A stretch of DNA of 41,647 nucleotides, taken from the NCBI GenBank assembly GCA_024649995.1, contig JANKMX010000008.1, positions 13,958 through 55,604 on the forward strand, written 5' to 3'. This document shows positions 8,174 to 16,090 of this stretch, piece after piece. The notes beneath the pieces are model-generated. The model was not told the origin of the DNA, ran no database searches, and was given only the letters and a program-made list of their open reading frames with translations. The stretch's first letter is position 1, and every line of letters begins with the position of its first letter. Source of the DNA: Gudongella sp. GTDB lineage: Bacteria > Bacillota > Clostridia > Tissierellales > Tissierellaceae. A program made the translations under genes and the position numbers.

Positions 8174-10006
8174 ATGAGCAGACTTAGCATTATCACCCAG
8201 GATATGGCCCAGGCAACTGTGGAGGATATGTACAAGGATCTTGAACGAAGGATCACCGCCTCTCCCCCGGGACTATGTCCGATCGACCTGTCTGCATCCT
8301 TTCTGAAGATGGCCCATGCCCAGACCTGCGGCAAGTGTGTACCCTGCCGTGTGGGACTTGGACAGCTAATCAACCTTATGGAGGATGTACTGGACGGAAA
8401 AGGAAGCTTAAAGACAATTGACCTGATCGAGAAGACTGCAAGGAGCATATATAATTCCGCTGACTGCGCCATCGGCTACGAGGCTGCACATATGGTCCTA
8501 AGGGGTCTTGAGGGATTCAGGGACGACTACCTTGAGCACATAGAGAGGGACCGCTGCAACTTCAGCCTCTACCAGTCCGTGCCATGTGTATCCCTTTGCC
8601 CTGCAGGAGTGGACGTACCAGGCTACATAGCCCTGATAAACCAGGAAAGATACGACGATGCCATAAGGCTTATAAGGAAGGACAATCCAATGCCCCTTAC
8701 CTGCGCCTATGTATGTGAGCATCCATGTGAGACCAGATGCAGAAGGAACATGATGGATGACTCCATCAACATAAGGGGTCTCAAGAGATTTGCAGTTGAC
8801 AATGCAGGGAATGTTCCCCTTCCGGAGCCTGCTGCCAGGACCGGCAAGAGGGTTGCAATCGTAGGTGGAGGTCCAAGCGGACTTTCCGCAGCATACTTTT
8901 TGACCCTCATGGGTCACCAGGTTGACCTTTACGAAAGCAAGAACCACCTTGGAGGAATGCTCCGCTACGGAATTCCTAACTATCGTCTGCCAAGGGACCT
9001 TCTCCAGGAGGAGATCGACCAGATGCTCTCCCTTGGCGTCAATGTCCATATGGGCATAACAATAGGAAAGGACATTTCAGTTGTGGAGCTTAGGGAAAGG
9101 TTTGACAGCGTATACATCGCAATCGGAGCCCAGATCGACAAGAAGATCGGCCTAACGGGCGAGGATGCCAATGGGGTCTATTCCGCAGTTGATATCCTTA
9201 AGGATATCGGGGATGGGATCTATCCTGACTTTGAGGGTAAGAGGGTTCTTGTCCTTGGAGGAGGAAACGTTGCAATAGATGTGGCAAGGTCTGCAGTAAG
9301 GCTTGGTGCCACGGAGTCAAACATTATATACAGGAGAAGAAAGGCAGACATGCCCGCCATGAAGGAAGAGGTTGAGGATGCGGTTGCCGAGGGCTGCTCA
9401 ATATATGAGCTGGCAAGCCCAAACAGCATTGAGACTGATGAGGACGGAAATGTAACAGCCCTTTGGGTCCAGCCACAGATTGTCGGAAGGATCTCAGACG
9501 GAAGGCCAAAGACCTCCGATGCCAGGGAGAATCCTGTGAGGATTCCAGCTGACATGATTGTCATTGCAATCGGCCAGGGCATCGAGACCAGGGACTTCGA
9601 GAAGGACGGAATACCCGTCAGACGTGGCCTTATAGATGCATGGAGCACAGCTGATGTCAAGGATATCCCAGGTGTCTTTGCAGGCGGAGACTGCATCTCC
9701 GGACCTGCCACAGTAATCCAGGCCATTGCAGCCGGCAAGGTTGCAGCTGCCAACATAGACAATTACCTTGGATTCCATCACGAGATCGAATCGGGAGTCC
9801 ATATTCCAGAGCCCAGCCTGTCTGACAGGGTCCCATGCGGAAGGGTCAATATGACAGAAAGACTTGTATCCGAAAGGATTGAGGACTTTGACCTTGTGGA
9901 GAAGTCCATGACCTACCAGGAGGCCATGCAGGAATCAAGCCGGTGCCTGAGATGCGACCACTTCGGCTTTGGAGTGCTAAAGGGAGGGAGGACTGAAAGA
10001 TGGTAA
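8174..10006 (+). CDS. GltD-like NAD(P)-binding flavoprotein with NuoF-type Fe-S N-terminus, hydrogenase partner
   Basis: 610 residues, ATG with AGGAG eleven bases upstream. Residues about 45-115 match the C-terminal [4Fe-4S] domain of NuoF/HydB (TCGKCVPCRVG and a later Cys in SADCAIG) without the FMN-binding body. Residues about 135-200 form the cysteine-rich Fe-S domain of the glutamate synthase small subunit (CVSLCPAGVDVPGYI, CAYVCEHPCETRCRR). From about 225, VAIVGGGPSGLSAAYFL and VLVLGGGNVAIDVARSA are the FAD and NAD(P) Rossmann motifs, and GVFAGGDCISGPATV the FAD-closing motif. The C-terminus adds SSRCLRCDHFGFG. It overlaps the hydrogenase start by seven bases, so they are translationally coupled. 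Inference: it links NAD(P)H with the hydrogenase, as in glutamate-synthase-linked [FeFe] hydrogenases, possibly bifurcating. Confidence 0.88.
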   Translation: MSRLSIITQDMAQATVEDMYKDLERRITASPPGLCPIDLSASFLKMAHAQTCGKCVPCRVGLGQLINLMEDVLDGKGSLKTIDLIEKTARSIYNSADCAIGYEAAHMVLRGLEGFRDDYLEHIERDRCNFSLYQSVPCVSLCPAGVDVPGYIALINQERYDDAIRLIRKDNPMPLTCAYVCEHPCETRCRRNMMDDSINIRGLKRFAVDNAGNVPLPEPAARTGKRVAIVGGGPSGLSAAYFLTLMGHQVDLYESKNHLGGMLRYGIPNYRLPRDLLQEEIDQMLSLGVNVHMGITIGKDISVVELRERFDSVYIAIGAQIDKKIGLTGEDANGVYSAVDILKDIGDGIYPDFEGKRVLVLGGGNVAIDVARSAVRLGATESNIIYRRRKADMPAMKEEVEDAVAEGCSIYELASPNSIETDEDGNVTALWVQPQIVGRISDGRPKTSDARENPVRIPADMIVIAIGQGIETRDFEKDGIPVRRGLIDAWSTADVKDIPGVFAGGDCISGPATVIQAIAAGKVAAANIDNYLGFHHEIESGVHIPEPSLSDRVPCGRVNMTERLVSERIEDFDLVEKSMTYQEAMQESSRCLRCDHFGFGVLKGGRTERW

Positions 10007-11748
10007 ACATTACGATTGATAAGAACAATCTTCTCGTTCCTGAAGGAATGACTATACTTGATGCGGCCAAGAGCTGCCATGTTTCAATACCAAACCTGTG
10101 CTACATGGAGGAGCTGAATGAGATCGGGGCCTGCAGGGTCTGTGCCGTTGAGATCGAGGGCAGGGAAAGACTTGTTACGGCCTGCAACAATGTTGTTGAG
10201 GAGGGCATGGTCATAAGGACCAACAGCCCCAAGGTACGTGAGGCAAGAAGGACAAATGTTGAGCTTATACTTTCCCAGCATGACTCCAACTGTGCCGTCT
10301 GTGTAAGGAGCGGAAACTGCTCCCTCCAGGACATTGCAAACGACCTGGGGATAATAGAGGTGCCCTACAAGAAGACCCTTCCCCACGCACGTTGGACCGA
10401 GGGCTTCCCACTGGTCAGAAACTACGAGAAGTGCATAAAGTGCATGAGATGCATCCAGGTCTGTGACAAGGTCCAGGACCTTCAGATCTGGGACATTGCA
10501 AATACAGGATCAAGGACAAACGTTGACGTATCGGGTAACATGAGGATCGAGGAATCCGACTGCGCCCTTTGCGGCCAGTGCATAACCCACTGTCCAACGG
10601 GAGCCCTTCGGGAGAGGGACGACACGGACATAGTCTTTGATGCCCTGGCAGACCCTGAAAAGATCCTTGTTGTCCAGATCGCCCCTGCAGTAAGGGCGGC
10701 CTGGGGTGAATCCCTTGGACTGTCCAGGGACTTCGCCAGTGTCAAGAGACTTGCGGCAGCCCTTAGGAGGGTTGGCTTTGACTATATATTCGATACAAAC
10801 TTCACCGCCGACCTTACAATCATGGAGGAGGGCAGCGAGTTCATAGAGAGGCTTGGGAATGCAGAGGACCACACCTTCCCAATGTTCACCTCCTGCTGTC
10901 CGGGATGGATAAGGTTCATAAAAAGCCAGTATCCAGACATGCTGAACCAGCTGTCAACTGCAAAGTCACCCCAGCAGATGTTCGGGGCTGTGGCAAAGTC
11001 CTACTACGCCCAGGTGCTGGATGTTGACCCAAGCAAGATATTCTCAGTGTCAATCATGCCCTGTACCGCCAAGAAGTATGAGGCGGGAGTTCCGGTCATG
11101 AACTCGGCAGGAGCAGGACAGGACGTTGATGTTGTCCTTACAACCCGTGAGGTTGAAAGGCTCATAAGGGCTGAAAGCATAGATGTGAGATACCTGCCGG
11201 AGGAAGAGCTTGACACTCCCCTTGGGTCGGGATCTGGAGCCGCGGTAATCTTCGGTGCAACGGGCGGAGTTATGGAGGCTGCACTAAGGAGTGCATACTA
11301 CCTGGTAACCGGTGAGAATCCGGAGCCGGATGCCTTCAAGGATGTCCGTGGTAGAGAGGGCTGGAAGGAAGCAACCTTCAACCTGGCTGGAACTGACCTA
11401 CGTGTTGCAGTTGCCAGCGGACTAGGAAACACCCGAAGGCTTGTTGAGGCCATAAGACGTGGAGAGGCAAATTATCACTTTGTTGAGATCATGGCTTGCC
11501 CTGGAGGATGTGCAGGTGGAGGCGGCCAGCCAATCTGGGATGGCCAGGAGCTTGCTGGAGACAGGGCCGATGTCCTTTATGGTCTGGACAAGATCAGCGA
11601 CATCAGGTTCTCCCACGAGAACCCCTCAATCACCAAGTGCTACCAGGAATACTTCGGAAAGCCCCTGTCACACAGATCACATGAGCTGCTTCACACAGAC
11701 CACAGCAAGTGGGAGCTAAACCCGACGCTTTGGGAATATGATAAGTAA
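10000..11748 (+). CDS. hydA: [FeFe] hydrogenase, catalytic subunit (group A, GltD-linked)
   Basis: 582 residues; GGGAGG precedes the ATG. Cofactor sites in order: plant-type [2Fe-2S] (CYMEELNEIGACRVC and a later Cys), His-Cys cluster (HDSNCAVCVRSGNC), two [4Fe-4S] sites (CIKCMRCIQVC and CALCGQCITHC), then the H-cluster motifs TSCCPGWIRF, MPCTAKKYEA and MACPGGCAGGGGQP. The proton-relay cysteine (second Cys of TSCCPGW) and all cluster ligands are present, so it should be active. Length and domain order are those of clostridial CpI-type enzymes. Coupling to the GltD-like gene places it with the glutamate-synthase-linked subgroup (A2 in HydDB, from memory), whose physiological partner is uncertain. 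Maturases HydEFG are not in the window. Confidence 0.95.
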   Translation: MVNITIDKNNLLVPEGMTILDAAKSCHVSIPNLCYMEELNEIGACRVCAVEIEGRERLVTACNNVVEEGMVIRTNSPKVREARRTNVELILSQHDSNCAVCVRSGNCSLQDIANDLGIIEVPYKKTLPHARWTEGFPLVRNYEKCIKCMRCIQVCDKVQDLQIWDIANTGSRTNVDVSGNMRIEESDCALCGQCITHCPTGALRERDDTDIVFDALADPEKILVVQIAPAVRAAWGESLGLSRDFASVKRLAAALRRVGFDYIFDTNFTADLTIMEEGSEFIERLGNAEDHTFPMFTSCCPGWIRFIKSQYPDMLNQLSTAKSPQQMFGAVAKSYYAQVLDVDPSKIFSVSIMPCTAKKYEAGVPVMNSAGAGQDVDVVLTTREVERLIRAESIDVRYLPEEELDTPLGSGSGAAVIFGATGGVMEAALRSAYYLVTGENPEPDAFKDVRGREGWKEATFNLAGTDLRVAVASGLGNTRRLVEAIRRGEANYHFVEIMACPGGCAGGGGQPIWDGQELAGDRADVLYGLDKISDIRFSHENPSITKCYQEYFGKPLSHRSHELLHTDHSKWELNPTLWEYDK

Positions 11749-11775
11749 TAGAGCGTGTAGATCATAGGAAGGCTC

Positions 11776-11810
11776 GGAGCAGGCGGAGGTTCTATCCCCT
11801 GCTCCCTTTT
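11776..11810 (+). terminator. Terminator of the hydrogenase operon
   Basis: GGAGCAGG pairs with CCTGCTCC across a 14-base loop and is followed by CTTTT, 28 bp after the hydrogenase stop. Confidence 0.8.
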
Positions 11811-11834
11811 ATTGGTCCAGGAGTCGTGATCCTG

Positions 11835-11863
11835 TTGACAGGATGGATTAAAAGTTATATTAT
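11835..11863 (+). promoter_or_regulatory. Promoter of the ABC importer genes
   Basis: TTGACA at 11835-11840, 17-bp spacer, TATTAT at 11858-11863, about 45 bp before the lipoprotein start. AGGAGTCGTGATC directly upstream resembles one side of the dyads found upstream of the half-intron promoters (GAGTCGTGAC), but at different spacing; this may be chance. Confidence 0.7.
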
Positions 11864-11906
11864 TGTTCCATGAGTTCGTTATTTTATTAACATAAAGAGG
11901 TGGATT

Positions 11907-12875
11907 ATGAAAAGACATATTTCAATACTATTGGTTATTACAATTATTGCAGCACTCCTCTCCGGTTGTGGAGGCCAGGCAGAGGAGCCAAAGGCCCCGG
12001 TCAACTTTGTTTTCATGGAGGGGGTCACAGCCCTAACGGCTGCAAGCATGATCAAGAACCAGCCTGACCTCGGACGGGAGATCGACTACAACATGATCAA
12101 TGCCCCTGACCTACTTGCTGCAAGCGTCCTTAAGGAGGAGGCCGACATTGCAATGGTTCCAACAAACCTTGCAGCCCAAGCCCATAACAAGGACCTTCCC
12201 TACGTCATTGCGGGAACCTCAACCTGGGGCAACCTGTACCTTGTGGGAAGCGAATCTGTTGAGACCGTGGCTGACCTGGAGGGTAAGACGGTACATACCT
12301 TCGGCAAGGGACTTACTCCAGAGCTTGTGCTACTTATGATCCTTCAGGAGAACGGACTGGATCCTGCTTCTGATGTAGACCTTAACTATATGAATTCTGC
12401 GGCTGAGGTTGGTCCCTTCCTCCTTTCGGGACAGGCCAGCCTTGGGGTCCTTCCGGAACCTGCCCTTACAGGTGTTGTCCTGAAAGGTGAGAACATGGAG
12501 GTCCTCCTTGACCTTAACTCCCTATGGGCCCAGGCAAGGGGTGTGGAAAAGGGCTATCCCCAGTCCTGCATAGTCATAAAGAAATCCCTCATAGAAGAGG
12601 ATCCGGAGTTTGTGGAAAGCTTCCTAATGGAGTATAATAGTAGCATAGAATGGGCAAATGGTAATCCCGAGGCCCTTGGGGACCTTTCAGAAGACCTTCT
12701 TCTTGGACCCCCTAAGGCTGCGGTCGTTCAGGGAATTGAGAGGATGAACATCGGAGACTTCCCAATCGGGGATTCCCTTGAGGAATACGGGGACTACTAC
12801 CAGGCAATCATGGACTTTGCCCCTGACTTTATCGGAGGAGCGCTGCCTGATGAAGAGATCTACTACAAAAGATAA
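11907..12875 (+). CDS. ABC importer substrate-binding lipoprotein (SsuA/THI5-like)
   Basis: 322 residues; AGAGGTGG precedes the ATG. Signal peptide MKRHISILLVITIIAALLSGC ends in a lipobox (LSGC), so it is a lipid-anchored extracellular binding protein. The body has two-lobed periplasmic-binding-protein features of the nitrate/sulfonate/taurine/thiamine-precursor class: NMINAPDLLAASVLKEEADIAMVP, TSTWGNLYLVG, LEGKTVHTFGKG, and GVLPEPALTGV. The ligand cannot be named. The permease gene overlaps its 3' end and the ATPase gene follows after a repeat-filled gap, giving a complete importer next to the hydrogenase operon. Confidence 0.88.
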   Translation: MKRHISILLVITIIAALLSGCGGQAEEPKAPVNFVFMEGVTALTAASMIKNQPDLGREIDYNMINAPDLLAASVLKEEADIAMVPTNLAAQAHNKDLPYVIAGTSTWGNLYLVGSESVETVADLEGKTVHTFGKGLTPELVLLMILQENGLDPASDVDLNYMNSAAEVGPFLLSGQASLGVLPEPALTGVVLKGENMEVLLDLNSLWAQARGVEKGYPQSCIVIKKSLIEEDPEFVESFLMEYNSSIEWANGNPEALGDLSEDLLLGPPKAAVVQGIERMNIGDFPIGDSLEEYGDYYQAIMDFAPDFIGGALPDEEIYYKR

Positions 12876-13629
12876 CCAGCTTAAGCTTATCTCCGCTCTT
12901 GTCCTGATCGGGGCCTGGTCACTCCTGTCCCTTTTTGTGGGCAAGGAGGTCCTTATCCCCTCTCCCCTGGCTACCTTGAACAGCCTTGTTGAGATTGTGG
13001 GGAATGGAGGATTTCTGAAGACGATATTTTATACAATGGCAAGAAGCCTCGGAGGATTTTTATCCTCTCTGCTTCTTGCTGTTTTTTTTGGCGGGCTTTC
13101 AAAGTGGTCAAGGATTGTCAGGCTCCTTCTCAAGCCCTTTGTTGAGCTTTTAAGTGCGGTGCCTGTAATCGCTGTGATCCTCCTTGCACTAATCTGGTTA
13201 CACAGCAGCCTGGTTCCCCTCTTTGTTGGATTCCTGGTGGTCTTTCCAATCATGTACCAGACGGTCCTCTCCTCCCTTGATGATGTGGACAGAAAGCTCC
13301 TCCAGATGGCTAGGGTATACGGAGTGAAGAGACTGACCCTAATAAGGGACATATACATACCGGTGATACTTCACGGGCTTTCGAATATTTCAGAGACCAC
13401 CCTGTCAACAACACTAAAGATGGTTGTTGCAGGAGAGGTCCTTTCACAGTCAAGCTTTTCCATTGGGGGCAACCTTCAGCTTCAGAGGATGTATCTTAAT
13501 ACGTCAGGGGTTTTTGCCTGGATTGTGGTTATACTGGTTGTGTCGAAAGGATTAAGTCTTATACTGCATGGGGTTGGGTCAATTCATACCCTCTCTATGA
13601 ATTACACCAAAATCAAAGATTTTGAGTAA
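12850..13629 (+). CDS. ABC importer permease (SsuC/TauC-like) with repeat-derived C-terminus
   Basis: 259 residues from the ATG at 12850, which has GGAGGAG eight bases upstream and overlaps the lipoprotein gene by 26 bp; open frame further upstream is not genuine. About six membrane segments, with the BPD-transport inner-membrane signature around residues 155-175 (LLQMARVYGVKRLTLIRDIYIP, the EAA-type loop that contacts the ATPase). The last 15 or so residues (SIHTLSMNYTKIKDFE) are encoded by an interspersed 61-nt hairpin element at 13585-13645, so the original stop has been lost and replaced. The tail lies after the last membrane helix and may be tolerated. Confidence 0.87.
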   Translation: MKRSTTKDNQLKLISALVLIGAWSLLSLFVGKEVLIPSPLATLNSLVEIVGNGGFLKTIFYTMARSLGGFLSSLLLAVFFGGLSKWSRIVRLLLKPFVELLSAVPVIAVILLALIWLHSSLVPLFVGFLVVFPIMYQTVLSSLDDVDRKLLQMARVYGVKRLTLIRDIYIPVILHGLSNISETTLSTTLKMVVAGEVLSQSSFSIGGNLQLQRMYLNTSGVFAWIVVILVVSKGLSLILHGVGSIHTLSMNYTKIKDFE

Positions 13630-13645
13630 TTCTATAGCCGGGCAC
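13585..13645 (+). repeat. 61-nt CATACCCT/GGGCAC hairpin element, copy 5
   Basis: Reads CATACCCT, a stem CTATGAATTAC..CAAAATC, loop AAA, complementary stem GATTTTG..GTAATTCTATAG, then CCGGGCAC. Its stem sequence differs from the copies near purF/purC but stays paired. It overlaps the end of the permease gene. Confidence 0.8.
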
Positions 13646-14074
13646 GTGGCAATTCACAATTCTCAGATCACAATTAAAAAGATTGATTGAGTTAAAATCT
13701 AGGGTTTAAGACCCTTCGCAGGCTCAGGGTGACAAAGAAAGGGTCATTCTGAGAGTAATCGAAGAATCTTAGAGTTAGTTGGTCAGTTGGACAGTTGGTT
13801 AGGAAAAGAGAGATCCCTCCGCTTCGGTCGGGATGACAGCTTATTGGTCATGTCGAGCTTGTCGAGACATCTCGGGTCAAGCTATTGGGTCTTAGACCCT
13901 TCGCAGACTCAGGGTGACAAATAAAGGGTCATTCTGAGAGTGATCGAAGAATCTTGGGGTTAGTTGGATAATTAATTGTGGAAAGTAGAAAGTAGAAAGC
14001 AGAAGGGAAAAGATTTGGTTAGAAAGAGAGACCCCTCCGCTTCGGTCGGGGTGACGGGACAAGGATGTGATTGT
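13646..14074. repeat. Gene-free block of REP-like and low-complexity repeats
   Basis: Contains two copies of a unit running from GACCCTTCGCAGRCTCAGGGTGACA through GGGTCATTCTGAGAGT to CGAAGAATCTT (13699-13775 and 13895-13955), the GTTGGTCAGTTGGACAGTTGG run at about 13779-13800, a TGTCGAGCTTGTCGAGACA palindrome near 13850, a GGAAAGTAGAAAGTAGAAAG run at about 13979, and CCCCTCCGCTTCGGTCGGGGTGAC at about 14032. The 13700-13800 part recurs at about 19050-19155 ahead of the ABC pseudogene, showing that this block was duplicated together with the ATPase gene. Confidence 0.8.
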
Positions 14075-14767
14075 ATGTACAGGGTTGAAAACATAAATAA
14101 AAGCTTTGAGGACCTTAAGGTTCTTGAGGATATCTCCATAGACTTTGTTGAAGGTGGAACAACCTGCATCCTTGGTCCTTCAGGCTGCGGAAAGACCACC
14201 CTTCTCAATATCATATCAGGCATAGAGAAGGCCGATTCCGGTAATGTTCTTGATTTCTCCGATTCCGAGCTTTCCTTTGTCTTCCAGGAGGATCGGCTTA
14301 TCCCCTGGCGTACTGTTGTGGAGAACCTTCGCTTTGTTCTTAGCGGCAAGCCTGAAATTCAGGACAAGGACAGTCTGGTGAAGGAATATCTCCAGAAGGT
14401 GGGTCTTCTTGAATACAGGGACTACTATCCCAGTGAACTGAGTGGGGGCATGAAAAAGAGGATTGGAATCCTCAGGGCCTTTATCTACCCCTCCTCCCTC
14501 CTTCTTATGGACGAGCCCTTCTCCTCCATCGACATCTCCAACAAGAAGGTCATAATGGACTTTTTCAGAGAGCTGATGGATATGGAGAACCGGTCCTGCG
14601 TCCTTGTAACCCATGACCTTGAGGAGGCCATAAGACTTGGGGACAGGATTGTCGTCCTGAGTGACAAGCCAAGCAGGGTCAAGAGGGTAATACAGAACAT
14701 GTACCTTCTTGAACCCAATGAGGAGAATATGGTCAAGATGAAGATGATGCTTGAAAGAGAGTTTTAG
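14075..14767 (+). CDS. ABC importer ATP-binding protein (SsuB/TauB-like)
   Basis: 230 residues from the ATG at 14075 (AAGGA upstream); an in-frame extension to 13976 is translated repeat and is rejected. Walker A GPSGCGKTTLL, Q-loop VFQEDRLIPWRTVVENL, signature LSGGMKKR, Walker B LLLMDEPFSS and H-loop VLVTHDLEEA are all present, so the ATPase should be active. Length and motif details fit the nitrate/sulfonate/taurine group and match the binding protein and permease upstream. A truncated second copy lies at 19314-19532. The hairpin at 14780-14804 follows the stop. Confidence 0.93.
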   Translation: MYRVENINKSFEDLKVLEDISIDFVEGGTTCILGPSGCGKTTLLNIISGIEKADSGNVLDFSDSELSFVFQEDRLIPWRTVVENLRFVLSGKPEIQDKDSLVKEYLQKVGLLEYRDYYPSELSGGMKKRIGILRAFIYPSSLLLMDEPFSSIDISNKKVIMDFFRELMDMENRSCVLVTHDLEEAIRLGDRIVVLSDKPSRVKRVIQNMYLLEPNEENMVKMKMMLEREF

Positions 14768-14779
14768 GTGGAAAAGGAA

Positions 14780-14804
14780 GAGGCAAGGGAAAATCCCTTG
14801 CCTC
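14780..14804. terminator. Bidirectional terminator between the ABC genes and exon unit 6
   Basis: Perfect stem GAGGCAAGGG/CCCTTGCCTC around AAAAT. On the minus strand it is followed by TTCCTTTTCC and ends unit 6. A duplicate lies at 19546-19570 after the ABC pseudogene. Confidence 0.8.
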
Positions 14805-14865
14805 TAGCTGTGACTAACCAAGTAAGTGTTCTAACTTTTAGTATAATCAACCATATTTAATTCTC

Positions 14866-15699
14866 TTACTCAACAACCACATTGTCAATATACCATCTAT
14901 CAGCCCAATCTCCACGATATACAAATGCTAGATAAATTGATTCTCCTCTATATTCTGATATATCGATAATAATATCACTCCAACCAATTGGATCAGCAGG
15001 ACCCAATTCCTGTAACCTGATGAATGAATCACTAGAAGAATCAGTTGTAGAAATCCAAATACCATGATATTCATACCATGTGTTAAACCCACCCATCTGT
15101 GAAAATGAAAGTTCAATAGTCTCATTATCAGGTAATACTATCTGAGGCGTAATTAACCATGCATCATTATAACCTATATCATCATCATGATACACATATA
15201 CTCCATCTGATCCATCCGAAGTTGACCCTTTTAACCAACCTGTGCCAGTTATTACTCGATTTTCCCAATTGACAGGCACAGTAACGAAATCACCCTCGAA
15301 GTCCTCGATGAAAATATACTCTGGTCCTTCACCTTCCATGACAAACACAAACACATTGTCCAGGTATCCGGTTGCCTCAAATACCATTACTCCTCTCTCA
15401 TTAAGATCATTTGGAATTTCTGCTGGTATCACATCTGGATCTACAGGTTGGAAGTCTGTAAAGTCCTCTGGTGACCTACCTCCAGTGAACTGGATTGTTG
15501 TAGCAGTAAGATCCAAGTCACCTATATCGAAGTCTCCCATCACATATGAACCTGCGGTTACTGTATCATCTCCTACAGTAATATCTCTTGGCAATACAAC
15601 ATAGTAGGTTGCACTTGTCACTTGTGAATACCACTCATCGTCATCTCCGGTGATGTTGAATATCTCATCTCCCATCTCAATTGTTGGTGGTTCCATATC
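14866..15699 (-). CDS. Unit 6: alternative 3' exon, choice-of-anchor J/cleaved-adhesin-like protein segment
   Basis: An open frame of 278 codons that starts at the predicted 3' splice site (first codons GAT ATG GAA) and has no usable start: the frame can be extended only into intron domains VI and V, where a GTG inside domain V gives a spurious MDLDEIPKGIVRDD N-terminus with no ribosome binding site. Residues about 1-125 are acidic, beta-rich and unassigned. The last 150 (FEGDFVTVPVNWENR..., WLITPQIVLPDNETIELSFSQ, YLAFVYRGDWADRWYIDNVVVE) have the pattern of choice-of-anchor J/cleaved-adhesin jelly-roll domains of secreted proteins. No signal peptide. Inference: C-terminal part of a surface protein made by trans-splicing. 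Confidence 0.7.
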   Translation of the reverse strand, partial: DMEPPTIEMGDEIFNITGDDDEWYSQVTSATYYVVLPRDITVGDDTVTAGSYVMGDFDIGDLDLTATTIQFTGGRSPEDFTDFQPVDPDVIPAEIPNDLNERGVMVFEATGYLDNVFVFVMEGEGPEYIFIEDFEGDFVTVPVNWENRVITGTGWLKGSTSDGSDGVYVYHDDDIGYNDAWLITPQIVLPDNETIELSFSQMGGFNTWYEYHGIWISTTDSSSDSFIRLQELGPADPIGWSDIIIDISEYRGESIYLAFVYRGDWADRWYIDNVVVE

Positions 15700-15816
15700 A
15701 TCCCTGACTATCCCCTTTGGGATTTCGTCCAGGTCCACACCGCACGTGCGACTTTCATCGCATACGGCGTTCCATCGATAATAGGATTGTAAACCAATAC
15801 CCCCATACCAGTTTAC
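15700..15816 (-). ncRNA. Unit 6: 3' half of a group II intron (leader hairpin, domains V and VI)
   Basis: Predicted transcript start near 15816. Leader hairpin at 15789-15816 (CTGGTA/TATTGG core, loop TGGGGG), linker ending TATCGATGGA, domain V at 15737-15770, domain VI down to the predicted splice site after GGGAT at 15700. Domain V pairs ACGCCGTA with TGCGGTGT, has a CG bulge, TGCG/CGCA, and a GAAA tetraloop; apart from the basal pairs it matches the yeast ai5-gamma domain V, with a CGC rather than AGC triad. Domain VI pairs CCTGG with TCAGG and ATCCC with GGGAT, leaving a bulged A nine bases from the end. Confidence 0.85.
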
Positions 15817-15822
15817 ACTTTA

Positions 15823-15852
15823 ATACTATCAAGCGTTAGTGATGTATGTCAA
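15823..15852 (-). promoter_or_regulatory. Unit 6 promoter
   Basis: TTGACA (15847-15852), 18-bp spacer, TAGTAT (15823-15828) with an extended TGA before it. Same spacing as the other five units. Confidence 0.7.
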
Positions 15853-15870
15853 TAAGGCGTATCTTGGTTT

Positions 15871-15885
15871 GGCACAAATTGTGAC
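15871..15885 (-). promoter_or_regulatory. Unit 6 upstream dyad
   Basis: GTCACAATTTGTGCC, inverted-repeat halves CAC/GTG, 18 bp upstream of the -35, centred near -62. Confidence 0.5.
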
Positions 15886-15988
15886 TAAAAGGAAGAAAAC
15901 ACCAGTGAAACCTCTCCTTCTTGTCTTATACTAATTGTTTTTTTTTGCGCACCTATATAAGGGTGCTGTACATCTTTAATACTGAAAT

Positions 15989-16032
15989 AAGACATGTAAT
16001 AGGCTAGGGGTAGCTTGCCTATTACATGTCTT
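15989..16032 (-). terminator. Unit 5 terminator
   Basis: Long perfect stem AAGACATGTAATAGGC/GCCTATTACATGTCTT about 60 bp past the unit 5 exon stop, followed on the minus strand by ATTT. Confidence 0.8.
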
Positions 16033-16090
16033 TGGGAAAAATTCTTTTTGCTTTTTATAAGATTACTTTAGTCGATATTTAATTTTCTCA

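Noticed and set aside
13976-14074. N-terminal extension of the ABC ATPase
   Set aside because: Translated REP-like and GGAAAGT repeat sequence with no ribosome binding site; the ATPase family starts at the ATG at 14075.
15871-15885. Sigma-54 promoter at TTGGCACAAATTGTGAC (plus strand)
   Set aside because: The -12 part lacks TTGC at the required spacing, there is no plus-strand gene downstream, and the sequence is one of the six dyads.
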